Assembly: GCA_964017155.1 (NCBI GenBank) | Contig: OZ024861.1 | Location: 29,654,277 to 29,718,276 of the forward strand | DNA from: Oasisia sp. SBJ-2009 | Lineage: Eukaryota; Annelida; Polychaeta; Sabellida; Siboglinidae | Direction of reading: 5' to 3' | Length of the DNA stretch: 64,000 bases | Shown: positions 11,161 through 24,884 of the stretch, piece after piece | How positions within the stretch are numbered: the stretch's first letter is position 1 | Layout: each line of letters begins with the position of its first letter | Notes under the pieces: model-generated | What the model was told of the DNA's origin: nothing | The model's database searches: none | What the model saw: only the letters and a program-made list of their open reading frames with translations | Position numbers and translations under genes: made by a program

Positions 11161-11402
11161 CAGAATTTGTGATACGAAGATGGTCTGAAGTGGAAAGATT
11201 CCTCTTTCTATCTCGTTAACTCGCTAAATGTTATGAAATTACCACGTAGATTTAGTGCACATTCGTTTGTGATTGGTTCATTTTCGGGACACTTGATTGT
11301 TATTAGTTCATTTTCGGTACGCTCACGTGACCCAAGTTTCCACTTGTGAACGTATATGACACGCATGTTTTTCGAGGTTGTCATTCGTTCTCCGACATCG
11401 GC

Positions 11403-11516
11403 ATGGCTAACGTTATGCTGAACCACCGAGAGCACCGCTGCTACTATAACCCCGTCGTTGACATGCAAGACATAAGTGACGAGAGCGACGAGGCAGCAAA
11501 ATACGAATATTTGTAA
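11403..11516 (+). CDS. 37-codon acidic open frame, only non-repetitive ORF in the foldback interior
   Basis: ATG at 11403 to TAA at 11514-11516. The C-terminal half is acidic, with a 'DISDESDEAAKYEYL' ending. It is embedded in the only stretch of the interior (about 11170-11515) that is not tandemly repeated. It could be a remnant of a protein-coding exon, perhaps the start of a transposase, or chance. I do not recognise it. Confidence 0.25.
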   Translation: MANVMLNHREHRCYYNPVVDMQDISDESDEAAKYEYL

Positions 11517-13975
11517 ATATTTGTAAACATTTGTTTTGTAAACATTTGTGTTGTAAACATTTGTTTTATTTTGTAAACATAACGTGTTTGTAAACGTTTG
11601 TTTTGTATTGTACACTTTCTGTTTTGTATTTCGTTTTGTAAATATAACTTGTAGGTAAACTTTTGTTTTGTTTTATAAACATAATTTACCTGTACATTTT
11701 TTTTTAGTAAACATAACGTGTTTGTAAAACGTTTGTTTTGTTTTTGTTTTGTAAACATAACGTGTTTGTAAAACTTTTGCTTTGTATACGTTTGTTTGTT
11801 TTGTAAATATAACTTGTCTGTAAACATTTTGTTTTGTTTTTGTTTTGTAAACATAACGTGTTTGTAAAACTTTTGTTTTGTATACGTTTGTTTGTTTTGT
11901 AAATATAACTTGTCTGTAAACATTTTTGTTTTATAAACATTTGTTTTGTAAACTTTTGTTTTGTAAACATTTGTGTTGTAAACATTTGTTTTGTTTTGTA
12001 AATTTTGTTTTGTATTTTGTTTTGTAAACATAACGTGTTTTGTTTTGTAAACTTTCTGTTTTGTATTCTGTTTTGTAAACATAACGTGTTTGTAAACTTT
12101 TTGTTTTGTAAACATTTGTTTTGTAAACATTTGTTTTGTTTTGTTTTGTAAACATAACGTGTTTGTATACTTTTGTTTGGTATTTTATTTTCTATACATA
12201 ACTTGTTTTATAAACACAACTTGTATGTAAACTTTAGTTTTGTTTTGTAAACTTTCTGTTTTGTATTTTGTTTTGTAAACATAACTTGTATGTAAACCTT
12301 AGTTTTGTTTTGTAAACTTTCTGTTTTGTATTTTGTTTTGTAAATATAACTTGTATGTAAATTTTTGTTTTGTTTTATAAACATAACTTACCTGTACATT
12401 TTTGTTTAGTAAACATAACGTGTTTGTAAAACTTTTGTTTTGTAAACATTTGTTTGTTTTGTAAACATAACTTGTCTGTAAACATTTTGTTTTGTTTTTG
12501 TTTTGTAAACATAACGTGTTTGTAAAACTTTTGCTTTTGTAAACGTTTGTTTGTTTTGTAAATATAACTTGTTTTGTTTTGTTTTGTAAACATTTGTGTT
12601 GTAAACATTTGTATTGATTTGTAAATTTTATTTTGTATTTTGTTTTGTAAACATAACGTGTTTATAAATTTTAGTTTTGTTTTGTAAACTTTCTGTTTTG
12701 TATTCTGTTTTGTAAACATAACGTGTTTGGTAAACATTTGTGTTGTAAACATTTGTTTTGTTTTGTAAACATAACGTGTTTGTAAACTTTTGTTTTGTAT
12801 TTTGTTTACTATACATAACTTGTTTTGTAAACATAACTTGTATGTAAACGTTAGTTTTGTTTTGTAAACATAACTTGTATGTAAACTTTAGTTTTGTTTT
12901 GTAAACTTTCTGTTTTGTAACTTTTGTTTTGTATTTTGTTTTCTATACATAACTTGTTTTATAAACATAACTTGTATGTAAACTTTAGTTTTGTTTTGTA
13001 AACTTTCTGTTTTGTATTTTGTTTTGTAAACGTAACTTGTATCTAAACTTTAGTTTTGTTTTGTAAACTTTCTGTTTTGTATTTTGTTTTATAAATATAA
13101 CTTGTATGTAAACTTTTGTTTTGTTTTATAAACATAACTTACCTGTACAAAAAATTTTAATAAACATAACGTGTTTGTAAAACTTTTGTTTTGTAAACAT
13201 TTGTTTGTTTTGTAAACATAAATTGTCTGTAAACATTTTGTTTTGTTTTTGTTTTGTAAACATAACGTGTTTGTAAAACTTTTGCTTTGTAAACGTTTGT
13301 TTGTTTTGTAAATATAACTTGTCTGTAAACATGTTTGTTTTGTTTTGTTTTGTTTTATAAACATTTGTGTTGTAAACTTTTGTTTTGTAAACATTTGTGT
13401 TGTAAACATTTGTTTTGTTTTGTATTTTTTGTATTTTGTTTTGTAAACATAACCTGTTTGTAAATTTTGTTTTGTAAACTTTCTGCTTTGTATTCTGTTT
13501 TGTAAACATAACGTGTTTGTAAAATTTAGTTTTGTTTTGTAAACATTTGTTTGTTTTGTAAACATAACTTGTCTGTAAACATTTTGTTTTGTTTTTGTTT
13601 TGTAAACATAACGTGTTTGTAAAACTGTTGCTTTGTAAACGTTTGTTTGTTTTGTAAATATAACTTGTCTGTAAAAAACAAATGTTTTGTTTTGTTTTAT
13701 AAACATTTGTGTTGTATACTTTTGTTTTGTAAACATTTGTGTTGTAAACATTTGTTTTCTTTTGTAAACATAGCGTGCTTGTAAATTTTGCTTTGTGATT
13801 TGTTTTGTAAACATAACGTGTTTGTAAATATTTTGTTTGGTAAACATAACGTGTTTGTAAAATTTAGTTTTTGTTTTGTAAACTTTCTGTTTTGTATTTT
13901 GTTTTGTAAACATAACGTGTTTGTAACCTTTTGTTTTGTATTTTGTTTTGTAAACGTAACTTGTTTTATAAACAT
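11515..13975. repeat. 2.5-kb A/T-rich satellite array with TTTTGTAAACATAACGTG core
   Basis: About 100 short units built from TTTTGTAAAC followed by ATAACGTGTTTG, ATTTGTTTTG or TTTCTG. They combine into higher-order blocks; one block at 11640-11940 is echoed at 12360-12600, 13080-13330 and 13510-13680. Apparent open frames on the minus strand, rich in Lys, Asn, Thr and Gln, are by-products of the repeat. Confidence 0.95.
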
Positions 13976-14885
13976 AAAGTTATCGCATGTAAACACTAAA
14001 ATTGACAAAGTGATGGTGGTGAGACGATGAAAAGGTTGCGAAATGGTACAATGTTGGCACATGGAGTTAGGAAAATATGAAAAACTAGACAAAGTTATGG
14101 CATGTAAACACTAAAAACACGTAAAATTGACAAAGTGATGGCGATGAAACGCTGAAAAAGTTGCGAAATGGTACAAAGTTGGCACATGGAGTTAGGAAAA
14201 TATAAAAAAACATGACAAAGTTGTGGCGTAGAATAGAAAAATATTCTATTTTACTACAAGTTACAAGAATAACTTAGTTAAATGTGTGAAAACACCACCT
14301 GTGTAACGCAATGAAACGGTGAAACGTTTCGAAATGGAACGAGGTGAGCACACTGGTTCAGTGAAATAAGAAAAGTTGGCAGGGTTATTGCGTGGAAACT
14401 TTAAATGGCACTAGTTTTTAACGTTATCACTATGATTGAATGTGTAATTTTGCAAGAAATTGTGTTATGGTCCTGATGTGACCCGACATTTTTACGGAAG
14501 TTGTGTTTTGCACGTGGTAGGAAGCATAATTTTAACGGAAGTTATGGTCTGCGCATGACATAAAACTGTCCTAGTCTCGTGTGTATGGATTGCGCAACGA
14601 CAAGTTATAGGATGTAAACACTAAAAATACATGAAATTGACAAAGTTATGGCGGTGAAACGCTAAAAATATGTGAAATGGTACAAAGTTAGCGCACCGTG
14701 TGAGTAAAATAAGACAAACTTGACAAAGTTATCACATGTAAACCCTAAAAATAAGTGAAATTGACAAAGTGATGGCGGTGAAACGCTGAAAAAGTTGTGA
14801 AATGATACAAAGTTGGTGCATCGGCTTAGTAAAATATAAAAACAATTTGACAAAGTCATGGCGGTGAAATGGAACGAAGTTAGCA
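13975..14885. repeat. ~120-bp tandem repeats inside the foldback element
   Basis: Four or more imperfect units with landmarks AAAGTTATGGCATGTAAACAC, AAATTGACAAAGTGATGGCG, GAAATGGTACAAAGTTGGC and AAAATA. A different block (about 14225-14600), containing the GGAAGTT unit, interrupts them. The last unit runs directly into the (CA)n tract. Confidence 0.85.
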
Positions 14886-15192
<307 letters not shown>

Positions 15193-15555
15193 ACGGTGAC
15201 ACGCAGACACGACACGACACGCACACGCATGCGTACGCATAAACACACGCACACGCACACAGACACAGACACACACACACGCGCACGCACAGAAGCGCAG
15301 ACGCGCAGACACGCCGAAACGCAGACAGGCAGACAAGCAGACACGCAGACACGCAGACAGGCAGACAAGCAGACACGCAGACACGCAGACACGAAGACAC
15401 GCAGACAGGCAGACAACCAGACAAGCAGACACGCAGACACGCAGACACGCAGACACGCAGACACGCAGACAAGCAGACACGCAGACACGAAGACACGCAG
15501 ACACGCAGACACGACACGACACGCACACGCATGCGTACGCATAGACACACACACA

Positions 15556-15616
<61 letters not shown>

Positions 15617-16413
15617 GCGCAGACGCGCAGACATGCAGACATGCAGACATGAAAACTCTTCTTCGTATGCAACAGCCAATGAAAACGCTCGCCAGGTTAG
15701 CGTCCTGACCTCTTGACTATTCACGTGGACGGGTCGAAGCGCTACAACCAATGACAACTCGACAAATATGGACGCTGACACGACGATACATTGTTACAAG
15801 AATGCTATTTCTGGTATAAGCGCGCCGTGTTATTGCAACATTGTATTGAGTGGAATGGAAAAAAAACAGCGAAGTCATAGAGTACAATATTAAGTCACGT
15901 GATCGATTAGCCGAATACGTGTCCGTCAGATGACGCCACCTGTTCTTTCACCGAGTTTATAATTCGTCATTTATCCGTGAGGGGACGCTACATAACCCTA
16001 ACGCCATTTTGACGTAATTAAAAAAATAAGACACACGAATTTTGGACAGTACTAGTTCGTGAACTGTCCGTAAGGGGGGACTACACTAATGCACGACCTA
16101 TCCGCCAGGAGGCGCCACTTTAAATAATAAGCCGCACGAATTTGTGTAGTTTTAGTTCGTGACTTGTCCACCAGGCGGCGCCACTAGTGCATAACATATC
16201 CGCCTGATGGCGCCACTTGACGGGAGGAATCCCACCAAAAAAGCGCCAGAATTTTTTTTCATAATTTTCCACCGGCGCAAACCGGCGCAAAATGTTGACC
16301 TTTGATCTTTTCCCCTATCTTTTAAAATGGTGACCTTGACCTCAACCGGGGGAATTCCACCGAATTCCCCCGCGCCGCGCACACCGTATCATGAATTGAC
16401 CCTATATTACTAT
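15193..16413 (-). repeat. Right arm of the foldback element
   Basis: Reverse complement of the left arm. From the outside in: unique part 15620-16413, (CA)n 15547-15612, GCATGCGTACGCAT palindrome, ACACGCAG minisatellite 15300-15505, and a second copy of the ACGACACGACACGCACACGC block at 15208-15240. That second copy, absent from the left arm, shows the arms have diverged by internal duplication. Confidence 0.9.
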
Positions 16414-16429
16414 TGACTAGAAACGCAAT

Positions 16430-17221
<792 letters not shown>

Positions 17222-17574
17222 AACAAAATTACAGACCAGCGTTTGTATTTAAGAACACTAAACCAGTTCGCAGTCAGTCAACCGGAACAATTGGAGTGAA
17301 ATCATGATACACAATCTTGTCGAACTTACCCACGACTGTTGTCACTTTGAATGATGTTATCGACACAATATTCCCAATGTTCTCTTTGGCGTCGCAGACC
17401 TTTGAACGAAATTACTCAATTCAGGTACGATTGGTATTCGGGTTACTCGCTCAGTCGAAGTCGGCACCGGTGTGATTCGACGAGTCATGCCGAGAGCATG
17501 TAGTCATAGTCACGCCTACCCAGTAGAGCGTGACCATTTAAACTTCCCACATCCTCTTCCTGGTGTTTCAATTC

Positions 17575-17995
17575 AATTGTATTCAAAAACTTTATTCTAG
17601 TACATTACATCCATATAAATGTGCGTGCTCGAATGTGACTAATAACTATTTACATCAAGCATGTTTCGCCAATAGCGACACTGTAGTGATGTCATAATGC
17701 ATTCCCTAATCTAGCTACACACGTCATACAACTATACACGTTTTTTCTTTCACCATTTACATTTACATTACCTCTTGATGGAAACATATAACTCGCACTA
17801 CAATCTCGAGATTCATTGCGTAACAATCTAAAGACATTATTGTATGCTACCCACAGTTTTCTAATTGACTGTGGTCTATGGCGACACCATAGCTGGCATG
17901 TATGTATATAAGGAAGTACAACAGGATATATAAAAAAGTACAATTTACAGATTCTGTTCACATGTAGCATTTTCGAATCAAGGCATTACCCTGAG
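17575..17995 (-). pseudogene. Jockey/CR1-like LINE 3' end
   Basis: On the minus strand the frame reads 'QLWCRHRPQSIRKLWVAYN' and 'NVFRLLRN', a block I recognise from the C-terminal end of jockey-like LINE polyproteins. The 3' end has the tail AATAAAGTTTTTGAATACAA, usual for such elements. There is no upstream RT domain, so this is a 5'-truncated copy. Confidence 0.75.
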
Positions 17996-17999
17996 CATA

Positions 18000-19350
18000 A
18001 ATTGTCTGGACATGATATTTTTCCAACGTACGTACATTTTGAATGGTGTACCACAGTATAAAAATCCTAAGAATTTGACGTCTGCGATCGCAAAATGGGT
18101 CCGACGTAGTGTCGGTGGAGCGTAACACAAAATAATGGGTGTCACTGTGTATAATAATTATATAAATTTGTATACATTATCAAAGGTTTGTCTTTATATA
18201 ATGTAGTGGAAAGTGTGGCACATAGGAAAGGTTAGTTTTAGTTTGGCTGTATAACCTAGCACGTCAAAAGATCATACTTCCTCACTATACTACAACAAAG
18301 TTAAGTCTTAGGCTAACATCAACCAGTGGCAACACTGACTAGCAATTTTCCATCATCGTTAATTGGGATGATTACAAAAAGTTCATTTGTATCCCGGTCA
18401 CTCCAAATATGCGTTTACAAGCATTTGGGGGACTGTGGAAGGTTGGTGCGATTTTAATTTCATTTTTCTTAAGAGGATGTAGGGTAGTGAAATTCACTTG
18501 GCATAGATATGGTGCATATTCAGCAACGGCCAACGTATTGTAGTATATATGACACAGCTCGTTATCTGATCCTACGAACCGCGGCAACCAGCGGCATATA
18601 GGAGATCTGTTGTGTTGACGCTTCCGCGTGGACATGCTGGCGCAGCGTGTAGTTACACGCATCATACCAATCTCACCTAGTGCATTCCTCGGGCAATCGT
18701 AGTAACGATATCATGAAAATATTGATCTATACTGTTTAAAGACAGGTACTAGAATACATTTGTAAGCAACCTATGTCTTAACTATGTCTAAATTGGAGCA
18801 TAGTTTATCCTGCCCCAGTTTTTGTGGTTCAAGGTGCTTCATGCGCAGCCATGATGCAATAATCCATGCTCAGTTCCTATGCCTTAAACCAACAAAGATT
18901 ACTTCATAATTAGCCATACAAGTCATACTATCAATCTCAACATGCAGGCCAAAGTTAACTGTTGCGTCAATAGAACCAATAATACACAGATTTACCTTCT
19001 ATGTTTTACTTTTGAGGTCGAAAATTGGGAATATACTTGTAAAAGCGCTAAATTAAAAGAAAACAGTTGATGACTATAACGGTTATCTACCTGTCACTAA
19101 CGACATCTGTGAGAAAGTGGCTATACTAAAGAAGGTAAGATCCATGGTTCAAGGCATCCCTAAGTTCATGCTGCCCCGCTCTCGCTTTGTAAATGTGATT
19201 TTATGTGTAAAAGAGAGTTATACCTGAATGGACTGGCTCGTACATAACTTTGAGAGCATTGTAGTAGCTCTTCAAGTCTGCCTGTCAGCACACGCCTGAA
19301 TCTCGTCTGCCTTCTGACTGAGCCAAGTGTCGTGTATTTCACGAAGCTTT
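18000..19350. other. Intergenic stretch, no recognised gene
   Basis: An open frame of 97 codons on the minus strand (18372-18665) has no domain I know. The rest is AT-rich with no tandem arrays. One can only say it is non-coding or unrecognised. Confidence 0.4.
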
Positions 19351-19351
19351 T

Positions 19352-19568
19352 GTTGTACTGTGCCGTGCCGTGCCGTGCCGCGCCGCGCCGCGCCGCGCCG
19401 TGCCGTGCCGTGCACTACTGTGCTGTGCTGTGCTGTGCTGTGCTGTGCTGTGCTGTGCTGTGCTGTGCTGTGCTGTGCTGTGCTGTGCTGTGCTGTGCTG
19501 TGCTGTACTGTACTGTACTGTACTGTACTGTACTGTACTGTACTGTACTGTACTGTACTGTACTGTAC
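19352..19568. repeat. Compound pentanucleotide array (TGCCG, CGCCG, TGCTG, TACTG)
   Basis: Consecutive blocks of one 5-bp register change stepwise: TGCCG x3-4, CGCCG x4, TGCCG x3, then TGCTG about 17 copies, then TACTG about 13 copies. All blocks keep the same period and are perfect inside. Open frames in five frames here are artefacts of the 5-bp period. Confidence 0.98.
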
Positions 19569-19579
19569 GCATTGTCCTA

Positions 19580-20940
19580 TTGAAAACATATTTCTCAAAT
19601 GGCAGTAGACGTTGGGTCATTGTTGTAGACATGCTGAAAGCGATATTTTTACCTGAAAATCCAGCAACGTTTGGATCTCTTCACAATTTGCTCGAAAAAA
19701 TAATTCCCGTACTTAACCCAGCTGGCGATTCAAACCGGGCGACCGGTTGACGTCGCACACAGCCACACGAACACTCCTTGTCGCGGCCTCGTCGTGTTAG
19801 GAGGAAGTCGTCACACCCCAGTTCACTCGGCTGGCGTCGAGTCTACCCGACCGTACAGACCAGTGTTAGAAATCTGTCCACTCCCAGCGGTAATGGGAAA
19901 TAAGTTACACAACACGAACTAGCTGCGTGTAGACTCTGCCCCCTAAATCTCAGTGAGACCTACGATCATTTGACAACATGTGGAAATGACAATATTCCAC
20001 CTTGTGGATTTTGGTGGACTTTTTACCTGGTAATAAAAACATAATGTAATTTGTCTGAGGTTATACCACAGACTGACTGGACCACTGCGCATGCGACACT
20101 GCACCGTGGCCGTAAGGGGCATATAGCTAGGTCGTCGCACACGAACAACGATGGAATTACCCTTTTAACGTAATTACACCTATTTGCGTCAGTTGTGTGC
20201 ACAATTTTTGCCTTTTCTGACGCTGTCACACACCAAACAGAATGACGTAAATGAATGATTAGTAACGGGCAATTGACACTGACAGTAATTGTTCGACGAC
20301 AGCCTTTGACCAAAAGTTTATATCCGCCTTAGTGAACTGTTCTGTACTGGAATTCCCGTACCTACGCGAGTGTGCCCAACAGCAACAATAATAACAATAG
20401 TAAAACTTATTTCTATATTATAACGCCATTATTGTCAGGAATCCGACATCAAAAGGCTGGCCTCGGTTACTCAGGCCCCGTGGGGTGGCGGCAATTTTGA
20501 AGCGTCTCACTATCGCCCGGGGAAATTTATGCTTTGCGTGTATGACCGCCAGACCGGCCTTACCCCCAGAATAGGGGTGAGACCGTGAATGGCTCTCAGG
20601 CAATATTTCAAATAACAAATTAAGCAAGAATACACTTTTTATCACATAACAATACTAACAAATATTCAAAATTACAGTTACATACTGAAGCAGGTCATAC
20701 AAAAAAAACAGAAATGACAACTTGTTAGTTTTACATTATAATTTTTATTTTCTACTTTTTATTTTGTGTATATTTAATTGTATGACTTAATGCTAAATAA
20801 ACTTTATACACGTAAACATATGAATTAATCGAAACAGTGGTGCCATCTGACGGCTGAGTCGGAGTTCGAGCAGATACCGCTCTGGTTCAAGCAGTGGCTT
20901 TACATATTTCACCGCGATAACTCGTACACTCTAGGCCAAA
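19580..20940. other. Intergenic stretch with a GC-rich patch
   Basis: Mostly non-descript. A GC-richer patch at 20420-20600 contains GGCCTCGGTTACTCAGGCCC and CCGCCAGACCGG and may be an old repeat. No tRNA or gene could be supported. Confidence 0.35.
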
Positions 20941-20955
20941 CCCGTGAGGGAACAT

Positions 20956-20956
<1 letters not shown>

Positions 20957-20997
<41 letters not shown>

Positions 20998-21018
20998 CGT
21001 GCGTGCGTGTGCGTGTGT
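20957..21018. repeat. (GT)n/(GTGC)n microsatellite
   Basis: A pure GT tract followed by GTGC tetramers, immediately upstream of a SINE. Confidence 0.95.
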
Positions 21019-21034
21019 TGGGGCACTGAATGAA

Positions 21035-21400
21035 GACATTTCAGTGGCTCTATGACTAGAGCTTCGTACTCTCGAGTAAGAGAACAGGAGTTTGAATCCT
21101 GCATGCGCTGCTGTGTCTAACCTTTGGCAAGTTCGTTCACTCTACATTGCTCCAGTTCACTCAGTTGTATCAAAGAATATCTGACTATATACAATGGTGG
21201 ATATTCGTGTACGAATAGTCTTTGCGCATTAGTTGCAGCGTGCCAGATATATCGAAATGGTGTTAGAATCAACAGGTCTGCCAAGAATAAAGTGCATAGC
21301 GCCCTGAGCAATTCTCAGTATTGGTTACCGATCTATATAAGAGCTTACCTTTACTTTTTACATGTTATTACTTTTGGTTCTGCACTACCCACCCACCAGT
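21035..21400 (+). mobile_element. tRNA-headed SINE (family A), degenerate copy
   Basis: The head has a TGGCTCTATGACTAGAGC A-box region and a degenerate B box (AGTTTGAATCC). The body (TGCTCCAGTTCACTCAGTTGTA, TATCTGACTATA, TTTGCGCATTAGTTG) is shared with the copies at 53357-53672 (+) and 40084-40370 (-). The tail has AAGTGCATAGCGCCCTGAGC, the 'gcgct' type end seen in many animal SINEs. Confidence 0.85.
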
Positions 21401-21426
21401 AAATTAGAAGCAGAAATTACGGACCT

Positions 21427-23265
21427 TAGTCGAGTTGCCACCTTACACAACTCTACTATAGGGAACCTGGAAATGTTTGGTCGTCTAAGGTTTTTTGGCT
21501 GAATCATATAGATTATGAGTCCCTGAACTCAAATCCGTGGGATGGCAATGCGTCATCCTTGGGCAACTCGTGGGAACCACCAAGATGGCTGCCGGTAAAT
21601 TACAAAATGTGTTCATCTTTACACTACATCATGCTAGGAACTTTTATATATATATATATACACGCATGCTTTGAGGTACGAATCATTCAATGGAACCGTT
21701 TATAATAATGTCCGATTATGTTCACATGACCAACATTCAAAATGACCGCCATTTTAACCAACAATAGCTAAAATTGAGCATAATTTGATTGCATTTTGCT
21801 ATATGATTTTATTTTGTCCATTCCTATGTTTTACCATATCAGAACTTAAATGGAAGTATTTCAACTGATGCCCGCCCAAAAAAACGAGTAATATTCAAAA
21901 TGGCCGTCATTGTAACCAACATATGCAAGAGCCACGATTTTGTGCCTATTCCTACGTTTTAGCATATGGGCAAGAACATAGTACTGCTATATATACTTGT
22001 ACGGCCTTAATTATACGTGAAATACATGTACCAACACGAGGAATTTAATGTAATAATTTTCTGTAGTCACGTGACACAAAGTTAAGATGGCCGCAATTTC
22101 GATTTATTTTCAATTCCTCTTCATCATTGAACATTCATCATGACTGAGTTCCAGGAAGGCTAATAGTTGTACCTTCATGTATGTGTATATGACTACAGCT
22201 GACAAGAAGAACAAATAGCTTGGGAAATGACACCCAAAATGGTACAACAATTTAAAAGTATAACGTCAGAAGCACTGCATTATATAATTGCTGATACACA
22301 CTGAGAACTTGTTTGCAATGGCAAGTTTCATTTGGGCATTGACCCAGTGTACATTATTAACCATTGGTATTTAAACTATAAATCATTCCCATTACGTTCT
22401 CATAGAAAACTTCCCTCTTCCTCCGTGCTATCACCTTCATCCTCGTTATCATGTCTAGCTTCATTCTCGTCATGTTTGGTGAAAGGATTGAACCACATGG
22501 CTTCGCCAACACAATAACAGTATGGCGTGCAAGACAATCCTGCAGAATGACAGCTACATGCATGACTGCTGCAAGCTTTCCCGACGCTAAATACATTACA
22601 TGGCATGTGATGGAAATGCAGTATATGTTGCCAGATGATGCCAAGATGGATCTGTTAGTAGGTGCTCATCTATGTCGTCATAGGCCAGGCATATGGAATT
22701 CTTTGTCTGCAGACCAGTTTGGAGAGCAAACATACATCAAGAAGGGAAAGATGCCTGGGGGTTTGAAGGGATTAACCATGTCAGAAGACCAAGTGGCCAT
22801 TTGGGTGTAGTCATACCTCGTCTGTGCCCATGTCACACTCGCCATAGAGTCCATGTATTCAGCTGATGACGAGACGAAGGAGGAGAAACGTAAGGAGGAA
22901 GGCGAGAAGAGATGCATACTCGATACATATGTGTGAGGACAGGAACACAATCCACTATCGTCTCTAAACAGAAAGTGGACGATTTTCAGCCACATGCTCC
23001 AGACATAGTCATCGTCGATGGCCAACAACTGCTATATGACATTGTTTGGCCATGTGCTGGGTCTGCTTGACTTCAGATCTCGCCAACAGCATAAAAGACA
23101 GGCTCACAGCAGCCATCTTGGATTTTCGTGGTTCCCACGAATTGCCCAAGGATGGCGCATTGCCATCCTACGGATTTGAGTTCAGGAACACATAATCTAT
23201 ATGATTCAGCAAAAAAACCTTAGACGACCAAACATTTCCAGGTTCACAAAATGGCAACTCGACTA
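21427..23265. mobile_element. 1.84-kb element with ~165-bp terminal inverted repeats
   Basis: The outer ends TAGTCGAGTTGCCA (21427-21440) and its reverse complement (23252-23265) are followed inward by long matching arms. These include AACCTGGAAATGTTTGGTCG, GAATCATATAGATTATG and GAACTCAAATCCGT, plus the ATGGCAATGCG-CATCCTTGGGCAA block, down to CAAGATGGCTGC. A possible 3-bp duplication (CCT) flanks it, but that is too short to trust. The middle carries the open frame at 22451-22810 and repeated ATGGCCGCCATTTTAACCAAC-like blocks. It is probably a defective DNA transposon. Confidence 0.85.
22451..22940 (+). pseudogene. Decayed ORF of unknown function inside the inverted-repeat element
   Basis: A 119-codon frame (stop near 22808) is followed in the same frame by 30-40 more codon-like residues ending 'KEEKRKEEGEKR', interrupted by stops. 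Landmarks are 'VWRARQSCRMTATCMTAASF', 'LLVGAHLCRHRPGIWNSL', 'SADQFGEQT' and 'GGLKGLTMSEDQVAIWV'. The 'D-x-x-x-EQT...GGLxGLT' pattern reminds me of a large family of uncharacterised repeat-borne proteins in cnidarians and molluscs, but I cannot name a function. No catalytic triad could be assigned. Its place between inverted repeats suggests it is or was the element's own protein. Confidence 0.6.
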
Positions 23266-23679
23266 CCTGGTTGCTTTGACTTTGTGGTCGTTGCCGTAAA
23301 CGGTGTGTCTGCCCCTTCTGTAGGCAAGCGTATCTTATGTTTGGTATGAAAACAAACTTTAGTTTATATCACCTTTATATTCACACGACTATACAAAATC
23401 TTTCACAGAGTCACACTTGCATCGTCCCATCGGCATAAGTCTCCAGTTGCTGTCGAAGAGGTTATTTCAAAGAACAAAAGGTACCTATTACTCTACACAG
23501 GCGAGGATCGCCAGCGCTTGCCGGGGCGGCAAATCTGAAGACGTTGTAGCGTCACAGACCCTATGACGTCACAACGACCTGGTGACGCGCCTTGTCTCGC
23601 GTAGTTTCATTTCTGGGGACGTCAGTTAGAACAATGGCGACTCCATTTATCTTAATCTTCAGAAGACGATTGAACAAGT

Positions 23680-23800
23680 CTTTCTGTCAGGTAGTGAAGT
23701 GTAAATGCTCTGAGCAATCCAGAGTATTGGATACCGCTCTACTCCAGTAATTTAAAAGCAGAAATTAATTAATTTAAAACCAGTAATTTAAAATCAGAAA
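23680..23800 (+). mobile_element. SINE tail fragment
   Basis: Contains AAGTGTAAATGCTCTGAGCA, a TAGTATTGG-like stretch, and the sequence CAGTAATTTAAAAGCAGAAA repeated twice in the tail. It matches the 3' part of the SINE at 21035-21400. The head is missing. Confidence 0.6.
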
Positions 23801-24880
23801 TTACTACAACGGCTGTGAACATCTTTCAACAACACAAGCCCCCCCCCCCCCACTGTCTCCTGTTGTTTGTCAACAGTGCAGCCAGCTGACAACACGAGAA
23901 GTTGAATATTTGGTGACATGCAAGTGTAGCAAGTTGAAAATACGACCCATCGAAAACACTACTGTACCCTCAAAACACTAAGCTCTAAGGTTATACTCAA
24001 ACCAGTACCATTACCTTTGTTTCTTAAAATGTGTGTTCAAATTCATCCGGGAGAGCGTTACGAAGCTTTATATCAGGTGGGGATGTATGTGAGTACGGAT
24101 TACATAACAAATAAAATACAAATTTCAACACCAAACACTTACACACCTCAGCAAGGATTCAGATTATAAAACTTCATTTCGGATAACCCTGTCCCATCCA
24201 ACAGACACAACTTGCCAATGACGTATATCAATACCATTACAATTTTATTTCAATCAACTTACATGATCGCATCATACTTGTGCTCTTGTATGGTGCTGTA
24301 TCCCCCAATACACAACCATTGTACAATGTTCATTTTAATCATCAATTATACAAATTCTGACATTTTCAAACATGCAATTCACATAATAAACAAAAGAATA
24401 CATCAATACATTTCCAGGGATCCACAGTTAAGTGGGGCAACATTTCAACAGGCCTGTGATATATTCTGAAACCATTATACTATCTTGGAACATCTAAAAC
24501 ATAACAGAATAATCTTATCATTAAGGCTTGTCCCAAGTTAGACACTAGTATATCACGCAATATATCACTCGTATAGCATTGACTGACACAAGATAGAACA
24601 CAATGGTAACAACTGAACAAACATACTTATGTCGTATATTATGCATCTAACTGACCAAATCGAACAGTACATGCACCACAATCACAGACATACTGAAAGC
24701 CCACACTGAATGCTGAACTGCAGCAAAACATTCAGTAGCCCAAAAAGTACAACATTTTAACCATCTTCTGACATCAGCAACATGATCAATTTCTTCACAT
24801 TCCCCCATGATTCTACTGTATACACACTGCCATTTCTGGATATTTGCGTTTTTGTATAAACTGTGCCATCTTTATCTGTG
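23800..24880. other. Probable 3' flank of midasin, no other gene seen
   Basis: AT-rich, without coding signal. A minus-strand AATAAA at about 24243-24248 is one possible polyadenylation signal for midasin, but others exist and nothing in the sequence decides. Confidence 0.3.
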
Positions 24881-24884
24881 TCGT

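Noticed and set aside
11444..13913. Minus-strand Lys/Asn/Thr/Gln-rich open frames up to 274 codons
   Set aside because: By-product of the TTTTGTAAAC satellite. Overlapping frames are all open, and there is no codon structure.
18372..18665. 97-codon minus-strand frame
   Set aside because: No recognisable domain, no splice context, and an isolated position in AT-rich sequence. Not enough to call a gene.
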